The notes below the pieces were generated by a model. That model made no database searches and was not told the DNA's origin. It saw only the letters and a program-made list of their open reading frames with translations. From Planctomycetota bacterium (lineage in GTDB: Bacteria > Planctomycetota > PUPC01 > JACPCR01), in the NCBI GenBank assembly GCA_016179685.1, contig JACPCR010000058.1, positions 41,167 to 105,166 on the forward strand: DNA of 64,000 nt, read 5' to 3'. A program made the translations under genes and the position numbers. This document shows, piece by piece, positions 10,001-18,331 of this stretch (position 1 is the first letter of the stretch; every line of letters starts with the position of its first letter).

Positions 10001-11027
10001 CTCCGAGGCCTTCGGAGAACCTTACCGCGTGTTCGATGGGGAGCGGGTGATCGCCCGGCTACCCGGCCCGCCCTACCAGTTCCTGCATCGGATCACCGGC
10101 ATCCGCGCGGAGCCGTGGAAACTCGTTGCCGGCGGCTCCGTTGAAGCGCAGTACGACGTTCCATCCGACGCGTGGTATTTCTCATCCAATCGGCGGCAGG
10201 GAATGCCCTTCGCCGTCCTCCTCGAGGTCGCTCTTCAGCCTTGCGGGTGGCTCGCCGCTTACCTCGGATCGGCCCTGACCAGCCCCGTCGACCTGTCCTT
10301 CAGGAACCTCGGCGGCACGGCAGTCCAGTACGAAGCTGTGGAGGCTCACCACGGCACGCTCACCAGTGACATCCGCATCACCCGCGTCTCCCGTTCCGGC
10401 GGCATGATCCTTCAGAACTTCGATTTCGAGGTCCGATGCCGGGACCGCACCGTCTACAAGGGCCAGACCTATTTCGGCTTCTTCTCGAAGCAGGCTCTGG
10501 CGCAGCAGGTCGGCATCCGGGGCGTCCACCTCTACTCGCCGAACCCGGAGGAGAGGGCCCGCGGCCGGGTCATGGACTATCCGCGCGACATCCCGTACCC
10601 GGATGACCAGCTCCGCATGATCGACCGTATCGACCTTCTGCTTTCCCGAGGCGGCCGCCAGGGTCTCGGATGGATTCAGGGCAGCATGCGGGTCAACCCG
10701 GACGCGTGGTTTTTCCAGGCTCATTTTTATCAGGACCCGGTGATCCCGGGCTCGCTGGGTCTGGAGTCCTTTCTGCAGCTTCTGAAATTCCTGGCCGTGG
10801 AACGCTGGGGTTGGCGAGAAGATTTCCGCCTGGAAGCGACGGCCCTGGGCGAAGCCCACGAATGGGTCTACCGGGGCCAGGTCCTTCCTCAGGACCAACA
10901 GGTGATCGTGCAGGCGGAGGTGACGGGCATCAACGAGGAACAGCGGCTGCTGCGGGCCGACGGACTTCTCAGCGTGGACGGCCGGACCATTTATCAGATG
11001 AAACATTTCACTGCTCGGATGGTCTGA
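4002..11027 (+). CDS. PfaC-like synthase with embedded acyltransferase (KS-CLF-AT-DH-DH)
   Basis: A 2341-residue iterative lipid-synthase subunit. Residues about 5-450 are a ketosynthase with active Cys197 (DAACASS) and the His motifs CHATGT and SNIGHA. Residues about 475-930 are a second KS fold with the Cys replaced (LSSEETSG), as in chain-length factors. Residues about 1050-1355 form an acyltransferase with Ser1148 in GYSLGES. After a low-complexity linker come two FabA-type dehydratase units, each a double hotdog: the first spans about 1610-1960 with the His in TCHFVDDRVMPG, the second about 2005-2340 with QAHFYQDPVIPG. Marine PfaC lacks the AT, which is on PfaB; KS-CLF-AT-DH-DH in one chain resembles myxobacterial Pfa3, but no terminal AGPAT is seen. 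A GAGGT about 12 bases upstream suits the ATG at 4002. The substrate is probably malonyl units. No enoyl reductase follows. Confidence 0.93.
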   Translation: MREGPFVAIVGLGGVFPKAPDPDAFWQNILRGIDTSSEVPANRWLLPVEEVFQAGPPAPDRVYSRRACTIDGYPLDLSGLSIEREFLVQLDPLFHLALEAGRQAWQSGVTHNLDRGRVGVILGNIALPTDRSSALAREMLGPSLEEKVLGRWNRERSSSASSPSTHPLNRYVTGLPAGILAKALGLGGGSATVDAACASSLYALKLASDELLAGRADAMLAGGLSRPDCLYTQMGFSQLRALSPTGRCSPFDVKADGLVVGEGAGVFLLKRLEDARRDGDLIHAVVLGIGLSNDVGGSLLAPSSEGQLRALRPAYEQAGLAPQDMDLIECHATGTAVGDAVEFESLRTLWGPQDGSKRRCVIGSVKSNIGHALTAAGAAGLLKVLLALRNRTLPPTANFSQAAPGLNLTDSPFRIPSEAEPWPMRHPSTPRRAAVSAFGFGGINAHVVLEEWIEPARRAQPARSAGPVRPDTPLIAIIGMDAHFGPWASLREFRERVLGGGDAVEPSAPSRWWGVPSSVWFQDQGLSGCPFKGFFIDSLRVPLDRFRIPPKELEEMLAQQVLMLQVVRGARRDAGLDEKTSLDTGVFIGLGLDLNTTHFHFRWSLLDQARAWSEELGLGLSEADLRDWARSLRDAAGPALTANRTMGALGGIVASRVAREYRTGGPSFTLSSEETSGLRALDAAVRALQKREVRRAIVGAVDLAGELRAALGAHAVRPYSASGEVRPLSPAADGPIIGEGAAAIVLKRLEDAVRDGDHITAVVRGLGFALGGKTESVTPDASAYREAMTRAYREAMVDPATIGYLEVNGSGHPQEDRVEATALSEFFRSTGRRSPCALGSVKADIGHTGAASGLASLLKACLCLEAELLSPLRNTRQLRPEFLDAERLFFLPRHPQYWLRNRAEGPRRAAVSVFSVDGNCAHVVLEAYEPATGVAGRSARFQPVKTRREALFAVEADGPAGLKSGLERLRVLASSPSSSDLDGLARHWWKENAGKPTQTRGVALVTRDPKELRTQIDRVSRSISENPERALPENGSASSQAADRVFYSPGPMAAQGQLAFVFPGSGNHYLGMGREISVEWPEILRRQDLETETLRDQLVPDVIWNARSSKELHANPKAMIFGQVALGTLVSDLLRGFGVHPHAVIGYSLGESAGLFALRAWRDRTGMLQRMNASTLFTGDLAGPCHAVRQAWNLPAERTVEWTVGVIDRPAARVQEAIRGRESVYLLIINTPQECVVGGDSGAVKKLVQYLGCRWVRLRGVITVHCEVARVVEQAYRELHLFPTTPPAGVRFYSGVLGRAYAVNTESAADSILGQALSGFDFTRVIESAYADGVRLFLEMGPGASCSRMIRRILEGRPHWARSACVSGQDGVSTLLNLLGALIAERYPLDLSWLYGQEESAVARSGEPEASAEAHRTLVIPLGGRPFELEVPKPRRALQGVPGCSASLDISRSPESPASATSEIQEGPVPFSRLLKGAAAAVAARAEAHQAYLRFFQAGSRAVSRNIDFQMALFERLGGAERQRPASKAGSGGPVEAAASHGKPLVSLQGPIDAAVLATDVEGGRGHQATGGPILDRRQCLEFAVGDVARVLGPDYAEVDTFPTRVRLPDEPLMLVDRILAIEAQPRSMTSGRVVTEHDILPGAWYLDGGRIPTCIAVEAGQADLFLSGYLGIDFQTRGRAVYRLLDAQVTFHRGMPGPGSTIHYDIRIERFFRHAGAWFFHFSFEGTVGGEPLLTMRNGCAGFFTQAELDAGAGIVLAERERRPIPGVRPDDWQDLVAQAMESYEDRQIEALRAGDLASCFGPPFDGLSLKNPVRLPGGRMKLVDRVVHLDPSGGRYGLGLIRAEADIRPDDWFLTCHFVDDRVMPGTLMYECCLHTLRIFLTRMGWVGEQDAIRYEPIPGVRSELKCRGQVNEATRKAVYEISIREIGYRPQPYAIVDALMYADGKPVVAIRQMSCQVSGLTREGLRDLWRRRAPRALDCKPAVVDHSRILAFAVGKPSEAFGEPYRVFDGERVIARLPGPPYQFLHRITGIRAEPWKLVAGGSVEAQYDVPSDAWYFSSNRRQGMPFAVLLEVALQPCGWLAAYLGSALTSPVDLSFRNLGGTAVQYEAVEAHHGTLTSDIRITRVSRSGGMILQNFDFEVRCRDRTVYKGQTYFGFFSKQALAQQVGIRGVHLYSPNPEERARGRVMDYPRDIPYPDDQLRMIDRIDLLLSRGGRQGLGWIQGSMRVNPDAWFFQAHFYQDPVIPGSLGLESFLQLLKFLAVERWGWREDFRLEATALGEAHEWVYRGQVLPQDQQVIVQAEVTGINEEQRLLRADGLLSVDGRTIYQMKHFTARMV

Positions 11028-11150
11028 TCCAACGCCCTTGCTCCGGCAGTTTGAGACTTTTCGCGTCGATGGGGGAAAGGCCGACCCAAGGGCTGCTGAA
11101 GAGATCGGCAGCGGCCCGGGTTGCCCGGAGATGGCGGTCTCCTCTCGCGG

Positions 11151-14100
11151 CTACTCGTCCTGGAACTCCTGCTCCACGTCGATGTCGTCCGTGGTGTCAC
11201 TCGAACGTTCGCCGAGATTCGAGAGGCTCTGGAGGTCGGCGGGGCCGGATTTGGGGAACTCGTTCACGCGAAGGTCGCCCCAAAGATGCGGCAGGAGGCG
11301 GGCTTCACTCGGCGCATCCGCGAGAATGGCCGTGGCTTTGTTGGACCAGTAGAGCCGGCCCGTGCAAGTGTTGCCGTAGTCGTCCGTCGTGAGAATGCCC
11401 CAGTCGAGTCGGTATCGCTCGCCGAACCTGGGCTGGAAACCGATCTCGTCCAAGGGAATTGCGGCCTCCAGCGTGTAACCGTTGCCCGCTCCACGGGCCG
11501 CCTCGGCCTTTTCGATTCGACGGACCTCGTCGATCACCGTGCGGCCCACGGGTGAGACGACCTCGTAGGCCTTATCGGGTGGCGTCCCGGGAACGACCGG
11601 GCGGTACAGTACGGCGATGGGTTTGTCCTGGACAAAGGTGATGAGGAGACGGATGTCCCCTTCGGCGGGCGCTTCACGGTCGCGGGGGGCTGCGGGATCG
11701 AGGCCCATTTGCAGATCGACGCTCGCTCCGGTCTTGAACAGGGCCCGCCAGTCCCCGCCGGAATTGCGAAGCGGGCTGTTCCGTACGGAGTAGAACAGGT
11801 AAAGGCGCGCATCATCGTAGGCCATTTTGAATTCTGCGGGCGGCTGCTCGTCCAGGCCGCCAGGGTCGAGGGCGGCCGGCGGGATGAAGTCCCAGTCGCG
11901 GCTGTCGCCATCGATCTTTGGCGCAGCCTTGAACTTGTAGAGGTCGTAGACCGGCGCCTCAGCGAACACCTTCTGCTTCTGCTGCTCCACTTCCCAGTTC
12001 CTGGCGTTTCGGAGACCGTCGGCCGTCAAGGAAATCTCACCCGACAGGCGTTTGAAAGTCTCCAGCCCCTTGACCTCGATGAGGCTCGCGTGGTTGTGGC
12101 CGGCGACCATGTAATACTTGCCGTCGCTGGCCCGGCAGAAGTAGCCGTTGAAATGCTCCTGGCCCGGGGTGTGGTTGTCGAGCCGGAGGCCCCGATGGTG
12201 CTCCGTCATGCCCCAGAAAGGCGTGCCCGGATGCCGCTGGTCGCGAAACAGGTGCCCGGCAAGCAGCCCGTCGTGGGTCCAGATATTCCAGGCGCCAGGG
12301 TTCGAGTGATGCACCTCGAACGCGCCGAGCTCCCCTTCCCTCGGCGCGTCCATCGTGGCCGGATGAGAAATGTTGCCGAACTCAGCAGCGACCTGGCCGG
12401 GCGCGTAAGGCGGCGCGTGGTGGAGCGCCTGGACGCCTACGCCTTCGGTCCTGTATTTCCAAAGGACTTCGCCGTCGGACCGGACTACGGCGTTCCATAC
12501 GCCGGTGAGGAAGACATGGCCGTCGAGGGTGGGCTGGTAGGAGGTGGCGAACCCTTGCAGGGATGTGGTCTTGGGGAGACTCTCTTCCTCCCAGACAGGG
12601 ACGCCATGGGGCAGGACCTCCTTGATCTTGTAGAGGAGGGGCCCGCAGTGGATGCGGAGTTCCGCGTTGAAGAGGCCGAACGGGCCAGGGATGCCTTTCT
12701 GAAGCCGGACTTCCTGGGCCTGTACAGCGCCGTCCCCATCGAGGTCCGACCAGGTGAAGCGGTATTCCGGCAGGGCGATATTGCCAAGCCCGGCAAGCAG
12801 CTCCGGCCGCTTGAGAGGATCGAACGCCGTGGCCCGGCCGAGCGCGGCCGCCAGCTTGAGATGGTCGGTTTCGTAGAGGTAAACGACGGCCACGCCCTGG
12901 TTGGCAAACTCGCCCCGGGTAACCATGTAACGGCGGCCCTTGTAGAGAATGGGGATTTCCCCGGCTGGTGTGTTGCCGCGCCAGGTCAGATTCTTCAGCC
13001 GCGACGTTCCCTTTTCCCAGTCCAATTCGAACTCCAACGGCTGGTAGTAGAACCGGGTCTTGTCGTACGGGTCGAGCACGCCGGCGCCGCCGTATTGGGT
13101 GGGGCCGAAGAATTCATGCAACAGCACCCCCTCCGGGGACCACTTTGAAACGCGCTTGGGCCAGTAATCGTACTCGACGACCCAGAGGCTGCCCTCCCGG
13201 TCCACGGCCATGGCCGTGACGTTGGTGAACCGGCCGCCGGTCCAGGGCCCCGCGACGCGTCCTCCGGGTGTGCCCCAGGTCTTCACAAACTGGCCAGCGC
13301 GGTCGTAGATTCGGATGACCTGCCGGTCTGCCGCCGCGTCAAAGACGTAGAATCGGCCCTGCTGATCCAGCGTCAAGACCTGGGGCGCGGCCAGGTCCTC
13401 GATGACTGCCGTGTGGACCGAGGCGTCCTCCGGCTTGGAAAAATTCACCTTCACCACCCTCCTGCCGCTGATGGCGAAGAGGTCGCCGGACGGGCCGAAG
13501 GCGATATCGCCCGGCTGCTCGATGGCCATTTCCGTTTCATATTTTTTCTGCGCTTCATTGTAAACCGCGATGCGCTCGGTCTGCCGGGAGTCTACCTCGT
13601 CCTCGCCGCCGAGGTAGGACAGAGCGGCCACGCCCCAGATGCGGCATCGGGCCGGGTCCAGAGTACGGCCGCCCAGGTCGGGCCGCAGGCCCATGTCCTG
13701 GCGGTCGCCGTAGTCGCTCCACTGCTCGACCACCCGCAGCCGCAGCGCGCGAGTCCTGTATTGCTTGCCGAAATCGACGGTGCCGTCCATGTATCGAGCA
13801 TAGGCATTGAAGGATTCGAAGCCGGAATGGTGATCCCGGCGTGACTGGATGTATTCGCCAACCAGCGTCCAACCGTCCGCGGCTGCGGGGTCGATGGCCG
13901 CATCCGGCGGACCCGTATAGACATCCAGCAGGGTGCGAGCGCCGTCGATTTCCTTGATGGCCACCCCGCGCACGCTCACCTCTTCCGGCCATTCCATCGC
14001 GTAAACGGCGGGGTCCGCGGTGGAAAGAGGCTTCTTCCTCTGCGCGTCCCATGTGCCATCCTCGAGGATCGTGCCGGAACTGACCTTGATGGCCGCCCGA

Positions 14101-16451
14101 TCGTGGACGTTCTCGTATCGCCGGCGGAGGAAGCTCATCCCTTCCAGCTCCATCTTCCATCCCTTGCTGGTGGGTTTTTCGCCCTCATGGATGCCCATCT
14201 CGCCCAGGCTGATCTCGCCTTCTTTGGCCCGAGAATCGCCGAAGTCCTCCTCGACTTCCGCCAGCGGGTCGTCGCCCGACCTTTCCCACGTGATCCTGAG
14301 CGCCCGCGTCTGGGTCCCCCGTGGAAACGGAATGCAGTCCCACCCCGGCCTGCCGGACGCTTCCAGCACGATCCACTGCGACTTGTCGCTGGGGTTCGGC
14401 GGGTACGGGCCGTCCGGCTTCAACACGCTCAGGTAAAACTTCATGCCCTCTGGAAGCTTGGGGACAGGGAAGACAGCGCTGCCGATGGATTGCGGCTGAT
14501 GGAAGGCGAGGACGATGTGAGCGGTTCGGCCGACGACTTCAGGAGTTTCCAGGAGATTCAGTCCGATGCTGCCCATGCCGGGCGGAACGCCCATGAGCCG
14601 GAACAGGCGGAGGAAGTCTTCCTGGGGCTTCGGCACGATCTCGTAGGCCTTTCGGGGCTTGCGGGCGGGGGCGTAGCGAGGCACGCAGTTTTCAATATCC
14701 ACGTTGGGCGCGCCGAAGGGCTTGTCCAGCCACGCGCTTTTACCCCGGATGGATAGGTAGAGCTTGCCGTCCCGCGCGGCCATGCCGACCAGGCCCGTGC
14801 GCCGGGTTTCCGTTGTGGCCTGCTGGAGGACGGGCCGGACTTCCCGGGTCTTCGGATCGTAGCCCCAGATGGGGTCGAGGTTCTCCTTCGGGTGGGCGAT
14901 GAACACGGTCCGGCCATCGGTGGCGAGATGGCGTGGGCCCGTCCAGGCGTCGAAGGAATGCCATCCGGCAATCTTTTGGCCCCTCAGATCGCATTCGATG
15001 AACGAGACGCCGCTTTCCGCAACGAGCGCACCCAGCCAGACACGATCACCCCAGGTGCAAACGGAGGTCGGCGGCGTGTGGTCCGCCAACCATCCGCCGG
15101 GGCCCGTAAGGCTTGTGATCCAGGGCGTGTTGCGGGTGATGTTCGGATACACGGTAAACTGGTAATGCAGCTCCAGCGGCTTGCTGGTGATCGCTTTCCA
15201 GCGATAGGTGCCGGGCGGCACGTATTGGCCATCCATGTCCTTGCCGTCCCATCCCTCTTCTTGCGGACCGGGCTCACGCTTGACCATGGCCAAGAGGTTG
15301 CGGACGCGGCGTCCCCGGGCGTCGTCAATGACCAGGGCGAACAGGCCCTCGTGCGGCATGTCGTAGGGGATGCGGACCGGCGGGCGAGATTCCGACTTCT
15401 TGGGGAATGGCGGGAGTGGCTGATCACCCAGGTCCCTATAGGCATGGAGTCCATGAAGGCGGGCGATTTTCGGCTCACGATCCATGCCTCGGGTGATGGT
15501 CAACCGGATGCCGCGGGTGCGGACCCGGCGGAACTGGAGGACGCCGTCGGGGGATGCCTCGTACGGCAATTTTTTCCATTCTCGGCGTGTACCGGCATTG
15601 GGCGGAACGTTGTCCGGCCCGGCAAAGGCGCTGATCTGGAAACCGCCGCATTCACCGAAAGGGCGTAGGCCAACGACCTCTTGCGGCTCGCGCCAGGAAA
15701 GAGTGATCCAGACGGGGTTGGAGGCATCGATATCTGCCCGGCGAACGAAGCCCTCTTTGTCCACTCCGGCGTTTTGCCAGGGAGGCCAACCTCCGGTGAT
15801 GAGGGATTCGGCCTTCATGGGCGGTGTGCGGGGCCCGCCCGCCGCGGCAGGAGGCGTGTACTCCTCGCTCGCATTGGCGAATCCGATGGGGCAGACGTTC
15901 AAAAGACGCGTCTCGAAGAATCGGACATAATCAAGTGTCGGAGGCCAGCGGTTTCCCGGCAGCGATTCCGCCAGGAGCACCGCCGTGGTCTTCAGACCCG
16001 GCGGAAACACGGTGGAAGGCATTCCGGACTGCCCCGGCCAGGGCGGCGTCCGAATCCAGTCTTCATGGGCGGGGTCCTCGGGCATGGCCGCGCCCGGTCT
16101 GAGGTATCGGACGTCGCGGCTCGGGCAAAGGAGGGTGCCGATGGGCTGCGGCTTCCGATACACGATCCGGAAGTAAAAGGCCGGCTGGCCTTCTCGGGCG
16201 TAGCCGCCGGGGCCGGCCCAACGCTGAAGCCGGTGGTCGGCCGCGTTCTCGATGCCGAGGACGTGTAGGAGCGTTGGCTTGTTGGCGCGCTCCCACCCGG
16301 GCTGGTCGTCGCGCCAGGCGGCGCACCGGTCCGGGTCAAGAGCGTCCAACCCAAAGGCCGGCGAGAGACCGTCGCCGAGAAGTCGGTCTCCACCAACAGG
16401 CAGGACATCGGCAGCGATGAGAACGAGAAGAGAGAGCCCTTTCGATCTCAT
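11151..16451 (-). CDS. Giant exported multidomain protein (discoidin-like, FlgD-like, beta-propeller/NHL, CBM9-like)
   Basis: This 1766-residue protein starts with a probable signal peptide (MRSKGLSLLVLIAADVLP). The first 330 residues contain discoidin-like stretches that mention no catalytic motif. A FlgD-type Ig segment follows at about 360-440 (GWDGKDMDGQYVPPGTYRW). Mid-protein repeats such as PSGDLFAISGRRVVKV and GRFYVFDAAADRQVIRIYD look like NHL or beta-propeller blades. The final ~230 residues begin KAAPKIDGDSRDWD, typical of the carbohydrate-binding family 9/DOMON-like domain found at the ends of large exported proteins. It faces the PfaC-like gene tail to tail and is divergent from oleA, so it is not part of either operon. 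Function is unknown: a surface or periplasmic carbohydrate-binding protein is the best guess. No glycosidase or lyase active site was recognised. Confidence 0.8.
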   Translation of the reverse strand: MRSKGLSLLVLIAADVLPVGGDRLLGDGLSPAFGLDALDPDRCAAWRDDQPGWERANKPTLLHVLGIENAADHRLQRWAGPGGYAREGQPAFYFRIVYRKPQPIGTLLCPSRDVRYLRPGAAMPEDPAHEDWIRTPPWPGQSGMPSTVFPPGLKTTAVLLAESLPGNRWPPTLDYVRFFETRLLNVCPIGFANASEEYTPPAAAGGPRTPPMKAESLITGGWPPWQNAGVDKEGFVRRADIDASNPVWITLSWREPQEVVGLRPFGECGGFQISAFAGPDNVPPNAGTRREWKKLPYEASPDGVLQFRRVRTRGIRLTITRGMDREPKIARLHGLHAYRDLGDQPLPPFPKKSESRPPVRIPYDMPHEGLFALVIDDARGRRVRNLLAMVKREPGPQEEGWDGKDMDGQYVPPGTYRWKAITSKPLELHYQFTVYPNITRNTPWITSLTGPGGWLADHTPPTSVCTWGDRVWLGALVAESGVSFIECDLRGQKIAGWHSFDAWTGPRHLATDGRTVFIAHPKENLDPIWGYDPKTREVRPVLQQATTETRRTGLVGMAARDGKLYLSIRGKSAWLDKPFGAPNVDIENCVPRYAPARKPRKAYEIVPKPQEDFLRLFRLMGVPPGMGSIGLNLLETPEVVGRTAHIVLAFHQPQSIGSAVFPVPKLPEGMKFYLSVLKPDGPYPPNPSDKSQWIVLEASGRPGWDCIPFPRGTQTRALRITWERSGDDPLAEVEEDFGDSRAKEGEISLGEMGIHEGEKPTSKGWKMELEGMSFLRRRYENVHDRAAIKVSSGTILEDGTWDAQRKKPLSTADPAVYAMEWPEEVSVRGVAIKEIDGARTLLDVYTGPPDAAIDPAAADGWTLVGEYIQSRRDHHSGFESFNAYARYMDGTVDFGKQYRTRALRLRVVEQWSDYGDRQDMGLRPDLGGRTLDPARCRIWGVAALSYLGGEDEVDSRQTERIAVYNEAQKKYETEMAIEQPGDIAFGPSGDLFAISGRRVVKVNFSKPEDASVHTAVIEDLAAPQVLTLDQQGRFYVFDAAADRQVIRIYDRAGQFVKTWGTPGGRVAGPWTGGRFTNVTAMAVDREGSLWVVEYDYWPKRVSKWSPEGVLLHEFFGPTQYGGAGVLDPYDKTRFYYQPLEFELDWEKGTSRLKNLTWRGNTPAGEIPILYKGRRYMVTRGEFANQGVAVVYLYETDHLKLAAALGRATAFDPLKRPELLAGLGNIALPEYRFTWSDLDGDGAVQAQEVRLQKGIPGPFGLFNAELRIHCGPLLYKIKEVLPHGVPVWEEESLPKTTSLQGFATSYQPTLDGHVFLTGVWNAVVRSDGEVLWKYRTEGVGVQALHHAPPYAPGQVAAEFGNISHPATMDAPREGELGAFEVHHSNPGAWNIWTHDGLLAGHLFRDQRHPGTPFWGMTEHHRGLRLDNHTPGQEHFNGYFCRASDGKYYMVAGHNHASLIEVKGLETFKRLSGEISLTADGLRNARNWEVEQQKQKVFAEAPVYDLYKFKAAPKIDGDSRDWDFIPPAALDPGGLDEQPPAEFKMAYDDARLYLFYSVRNSPLRNSGGDWRALFKTGASVDLQMGLDPAAPRDREAPAEGDIRLLITFVQDKPIAVLYRPVVPGTPPDKAYEVVSPVGRTVIDEVRRIEKAEAARGAGNGYTLEAAIPLDEIGFQPRFGERYRLDWGILTTDDYGNTCTGRLYWSNKATAILADAPSEARLLPHLWGDLRVNEFPKSGPADLQSLSNLGERSSDTTDDIDVEQEFQDE

Positions 16452-16744
16452 GACGATAGTTTCAATGCTCGGTTTCCTTTCGGGGCGGGTCCGATCCGTT
16501 GAATGTGCCGCTTCGAGCGAACATCAGAAAGGAGAATCCCATGCCCGCCGGATGCTGGCAGATATCTTAACGCGGGCCGAAGCGGCAACCTATCAGAAAT
16601 CGTATGGATGTTCCGGGATCAGGGCGGGGGCGACGGGTTGCAGCGCGGTGGACGCGCGGGGAGAATACGACTATCTTCGATGGATAAACCCCAGAGAGTT
16701 TGACGCCGGGATGAATCCGTTCTCCGTGCATGTATCCGTCTCAC

Positions 16745-17788
16745 ATGAAATACTCGCGTGTCTATCTCGACTCGATCGGCTACGAACTGGCACCGGTGGT
16801 GGTCAGTTCATCGGAGCTGGAGAGCCGGCTGCGGCCGGTTTTCGATGCCCTGCACGTTCCTGAAGGCCAGTTGGCGGCCTTGACGGGCATCCAGGAGAGG
16901 CGCTGGTGGGAGCCAGGTTATCCTCTATCTCGTGGTGCTGCCTTGGCGGCCCGTAAAGCCCTGCGGGCATCCGGGGTTCGGCCCCAGGACATCGACGTTC
17001 TCATCTATGCGGGCGTGTGCCGGGAGAATTTCGAGCCTGCCACGGCCTGCCGCGTGGCCGCGAGCGTGGGCGTGAGCGAGCAAGCCGCCGTTTTCGATGT
17101 CAGTAACGCTTGTCTGGGCGTGCTCAACGGCATTCTGAGCATCGCGAACCAGATCGAACTGGGACAAGTCCGGGCTGGCCTGGTTGTTTCATGCGAGACC
17201 GCCAGAGAAATCAACGACATCATGATTCAGCGGATGCTGGTGGACCGGCGCATGGACCTGTTCAAGACGGCTTTGGCGACCCTCACGGGTGGTTCCGGCG
17301 CCGTCGCCGTGCTGGTCACGGACGGGTCATTCGCCGGGGCCACCCGATCGCGGCTGATCGGCGGTGTCACTCAAACGGCTCCGGAGTATCATGGCCTCTG
17401 CCGCTGGGGCATCGACCCCGGTCATGACGGCGTCTGCGCCCAGAGCATGTCCACCGATTCCATCAGCGTCCTCAAGTACGGAGTCGAGCTCGGTGTCAAG
17501 ACGTGGAGAGCCTTCCTCGCCGAGATGGGGTGGACACCGAGCTCGGTCGATAAGGTCATCTGTCACCAGGTCGGGTCCAGCCACCAGGAGGCCATCCTTA
17601 GCGCCCTGGAACTTCCCCGAGTGAAGGATTTTTGCAGCTATGAATACCTGGGTAATATCGGGACCGTGTCGTTGCCCCTGACCGCGGCACTGGCCGCCGA
17701 ACGCGAGTTCCTCCAACGCGGGGATCGGGTGGGATTCCTCGGGATCGGGAGCGGACTGAACTGCCTGATGCTGGGCCTCGAGTGGTAA
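16745..17788 (+). CDS. oleA: OleA: acyl-CoA condensing thiolase-fold enzyme, first step of olefin synthesis
   Basis: OleA joins two fatty acyl thioesters head to head by Claisen condensation to a beta-keto acid. The 347-residue protein has the nucleophile Cys123 (SNACLGV), His274 (ICHQVGS) and Asn304 (YLGNIGT) of the thiolase superfamily. It also has Glu97 in an EPATA motif, matching the glutamate of characterised OleA that reaches into the partner's active site; this Glu separates OleA from FabH. The C-terminal GIGSGLNC also matches OleA. An ATG at 16730 is in frame, but 16745 (MKYSRVYL) gives the length of known OleA; neither has a clear ribosome site. The 280-base divergent region upstream must hold its promoter. 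oleB, oleC and oleD follow on the same strand after a 619-base gap. Confidence 0.93.
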   Translation: MKYSRVYLDSIGYELAPVVVSSSELESRLRPVFDALHVPEGQLAALTGIQERRWWEPGYPLSRGAALAARKALRASGVRPQDIDVLIYAGVCRENFEPATACRVAASVGVSEQAAVFDVSNACLGVLNGILSIANQIELGQVRAGLVVSCETAREINDIMIQRMLVDRRMDLFKTALATLTGGSGAVAVLVTDGSFAGATRSRLIGGVTQTAPEYHGLCRWGIDPGHDGVCAQSMSTDSISVLKYGVELGVKTWRAFLAEMGWTPSSVDKVICHQVGSSHQEAILSALELPRVKDFCSYEYLGNIGTVSLPLTAALAAEREFLQRGDRVGFLGIGSGLNCLMLGLEW

Positions 17789-17819
17789 ATGAATCGAGCA
17801 CTGCCTCCAGCCGATCCTG

Positions 17820-17863
17820 GCACACGTGTAAGGAAGTGCACCCGTACTTCCTTACACGTGTGC
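17820..17863. repeat. Perfect 18-bp inverted repeat just after oleA
   Basis: Arms at 17820-17837 and 17846-17863 are perfect reverse complements with an 8-base loop. The hairpin lies 31 bases after the oleA stop and could stall or end transcription, but no T-run follows, so a plain intrinsic terminator is not supported. Both arms contain the palindrome ACACGTGT. Confidence 0.85.
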
Positions 17864-18084
17864 TAGCCACTCGAGTTGACTGACTCTTGCCTAATGAACT
17901 CTTAAGTTTTAATTATTAGATACTTATGAATCGAGAGTTCAGAACAATGACCGGGCGAGGGAGACTGCAACTATTTTGTTTATACATCGTTATGTGAAAA
18001 CCCAGTCAAGTCGTGTAGCTAAATACCCCTCCCGGACTTGTCCCATTGGGAGGGATTCAGTTTCTCATCGCGATCCCTGCGGAA

Positions 18085-18170
18085 GGGAGGCGAAATTCAA
18101 GAGCCATCCCAATTTAACCACTTTTAAATTGGCCACTTACGGAACATCGGGTTTTCTTATTTCGCCTCCC
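18085..18170. repeat. Nested palindrome in the oleA-oleB gap
   Basis: Outer arms of 12 bases (GGGAGGCGAAAT at 18085-18096, its complement at 18159-18170) enclose inner arms of 9 bases (CCAATTTAA at 18109-18117, complement at 18124-18132). The surrounding DNA is markedly more AT-rich than the genes on either side. Confidence 0.75.
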
Positions 18171-18246
18171 GTAGGGCTCCCTCCGTGAGGGGTTTCCTCT
18201 AGAGACTTGGGGTGTAACGTCTCCGCGCCCGCTGCGCGGGCACCCG

Positions 18247-18328
18247 GCGGAGAAGTTGAAAGGTGTCAGGTGATTCCTGAACCCTGACACCTTTTCCAGC
18301 CTTGTTCCGCTGCGGGCTTCGCCCGCCT
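18247..18328 (+). repeat. Dispersed palindromic element, copy 1 (AAAGGTGTC family)
   Basis: The element starts GCGGAGAAGTTGAAAGGTGT, forms a perfect 12-bp hairpin (18259-18270 with 18283-18294), then reads CAGCCTTGTT and a GC hairpin GCGGGCTTCGCCCGC. The same order recurs at 49625-49700, with partial copies near 36610, 50425 and 52385. Confidence 0.75.
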
Positions 18329-18331
18329 GAA

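Noticed and set aside
11709..13148. 479-residue plus-strand frame inside the giant exported gene
   Set aside because: The minus-strand frame is continuous for 1766 residues with domain signatures; the plus frame has none.
16540..16569. Nine-residue frame (MPAGCWQIS) after a good AGGAG upstream of oleA
   Set aside because: Could be a leader peptide, but there is no attenuator structure or repeated codon to support regulation.
17820..17863. Intrinsic terminator after oleA
   Set aside because: The hairpin is strong but no T-run follows, so it is listed as a repeat only.
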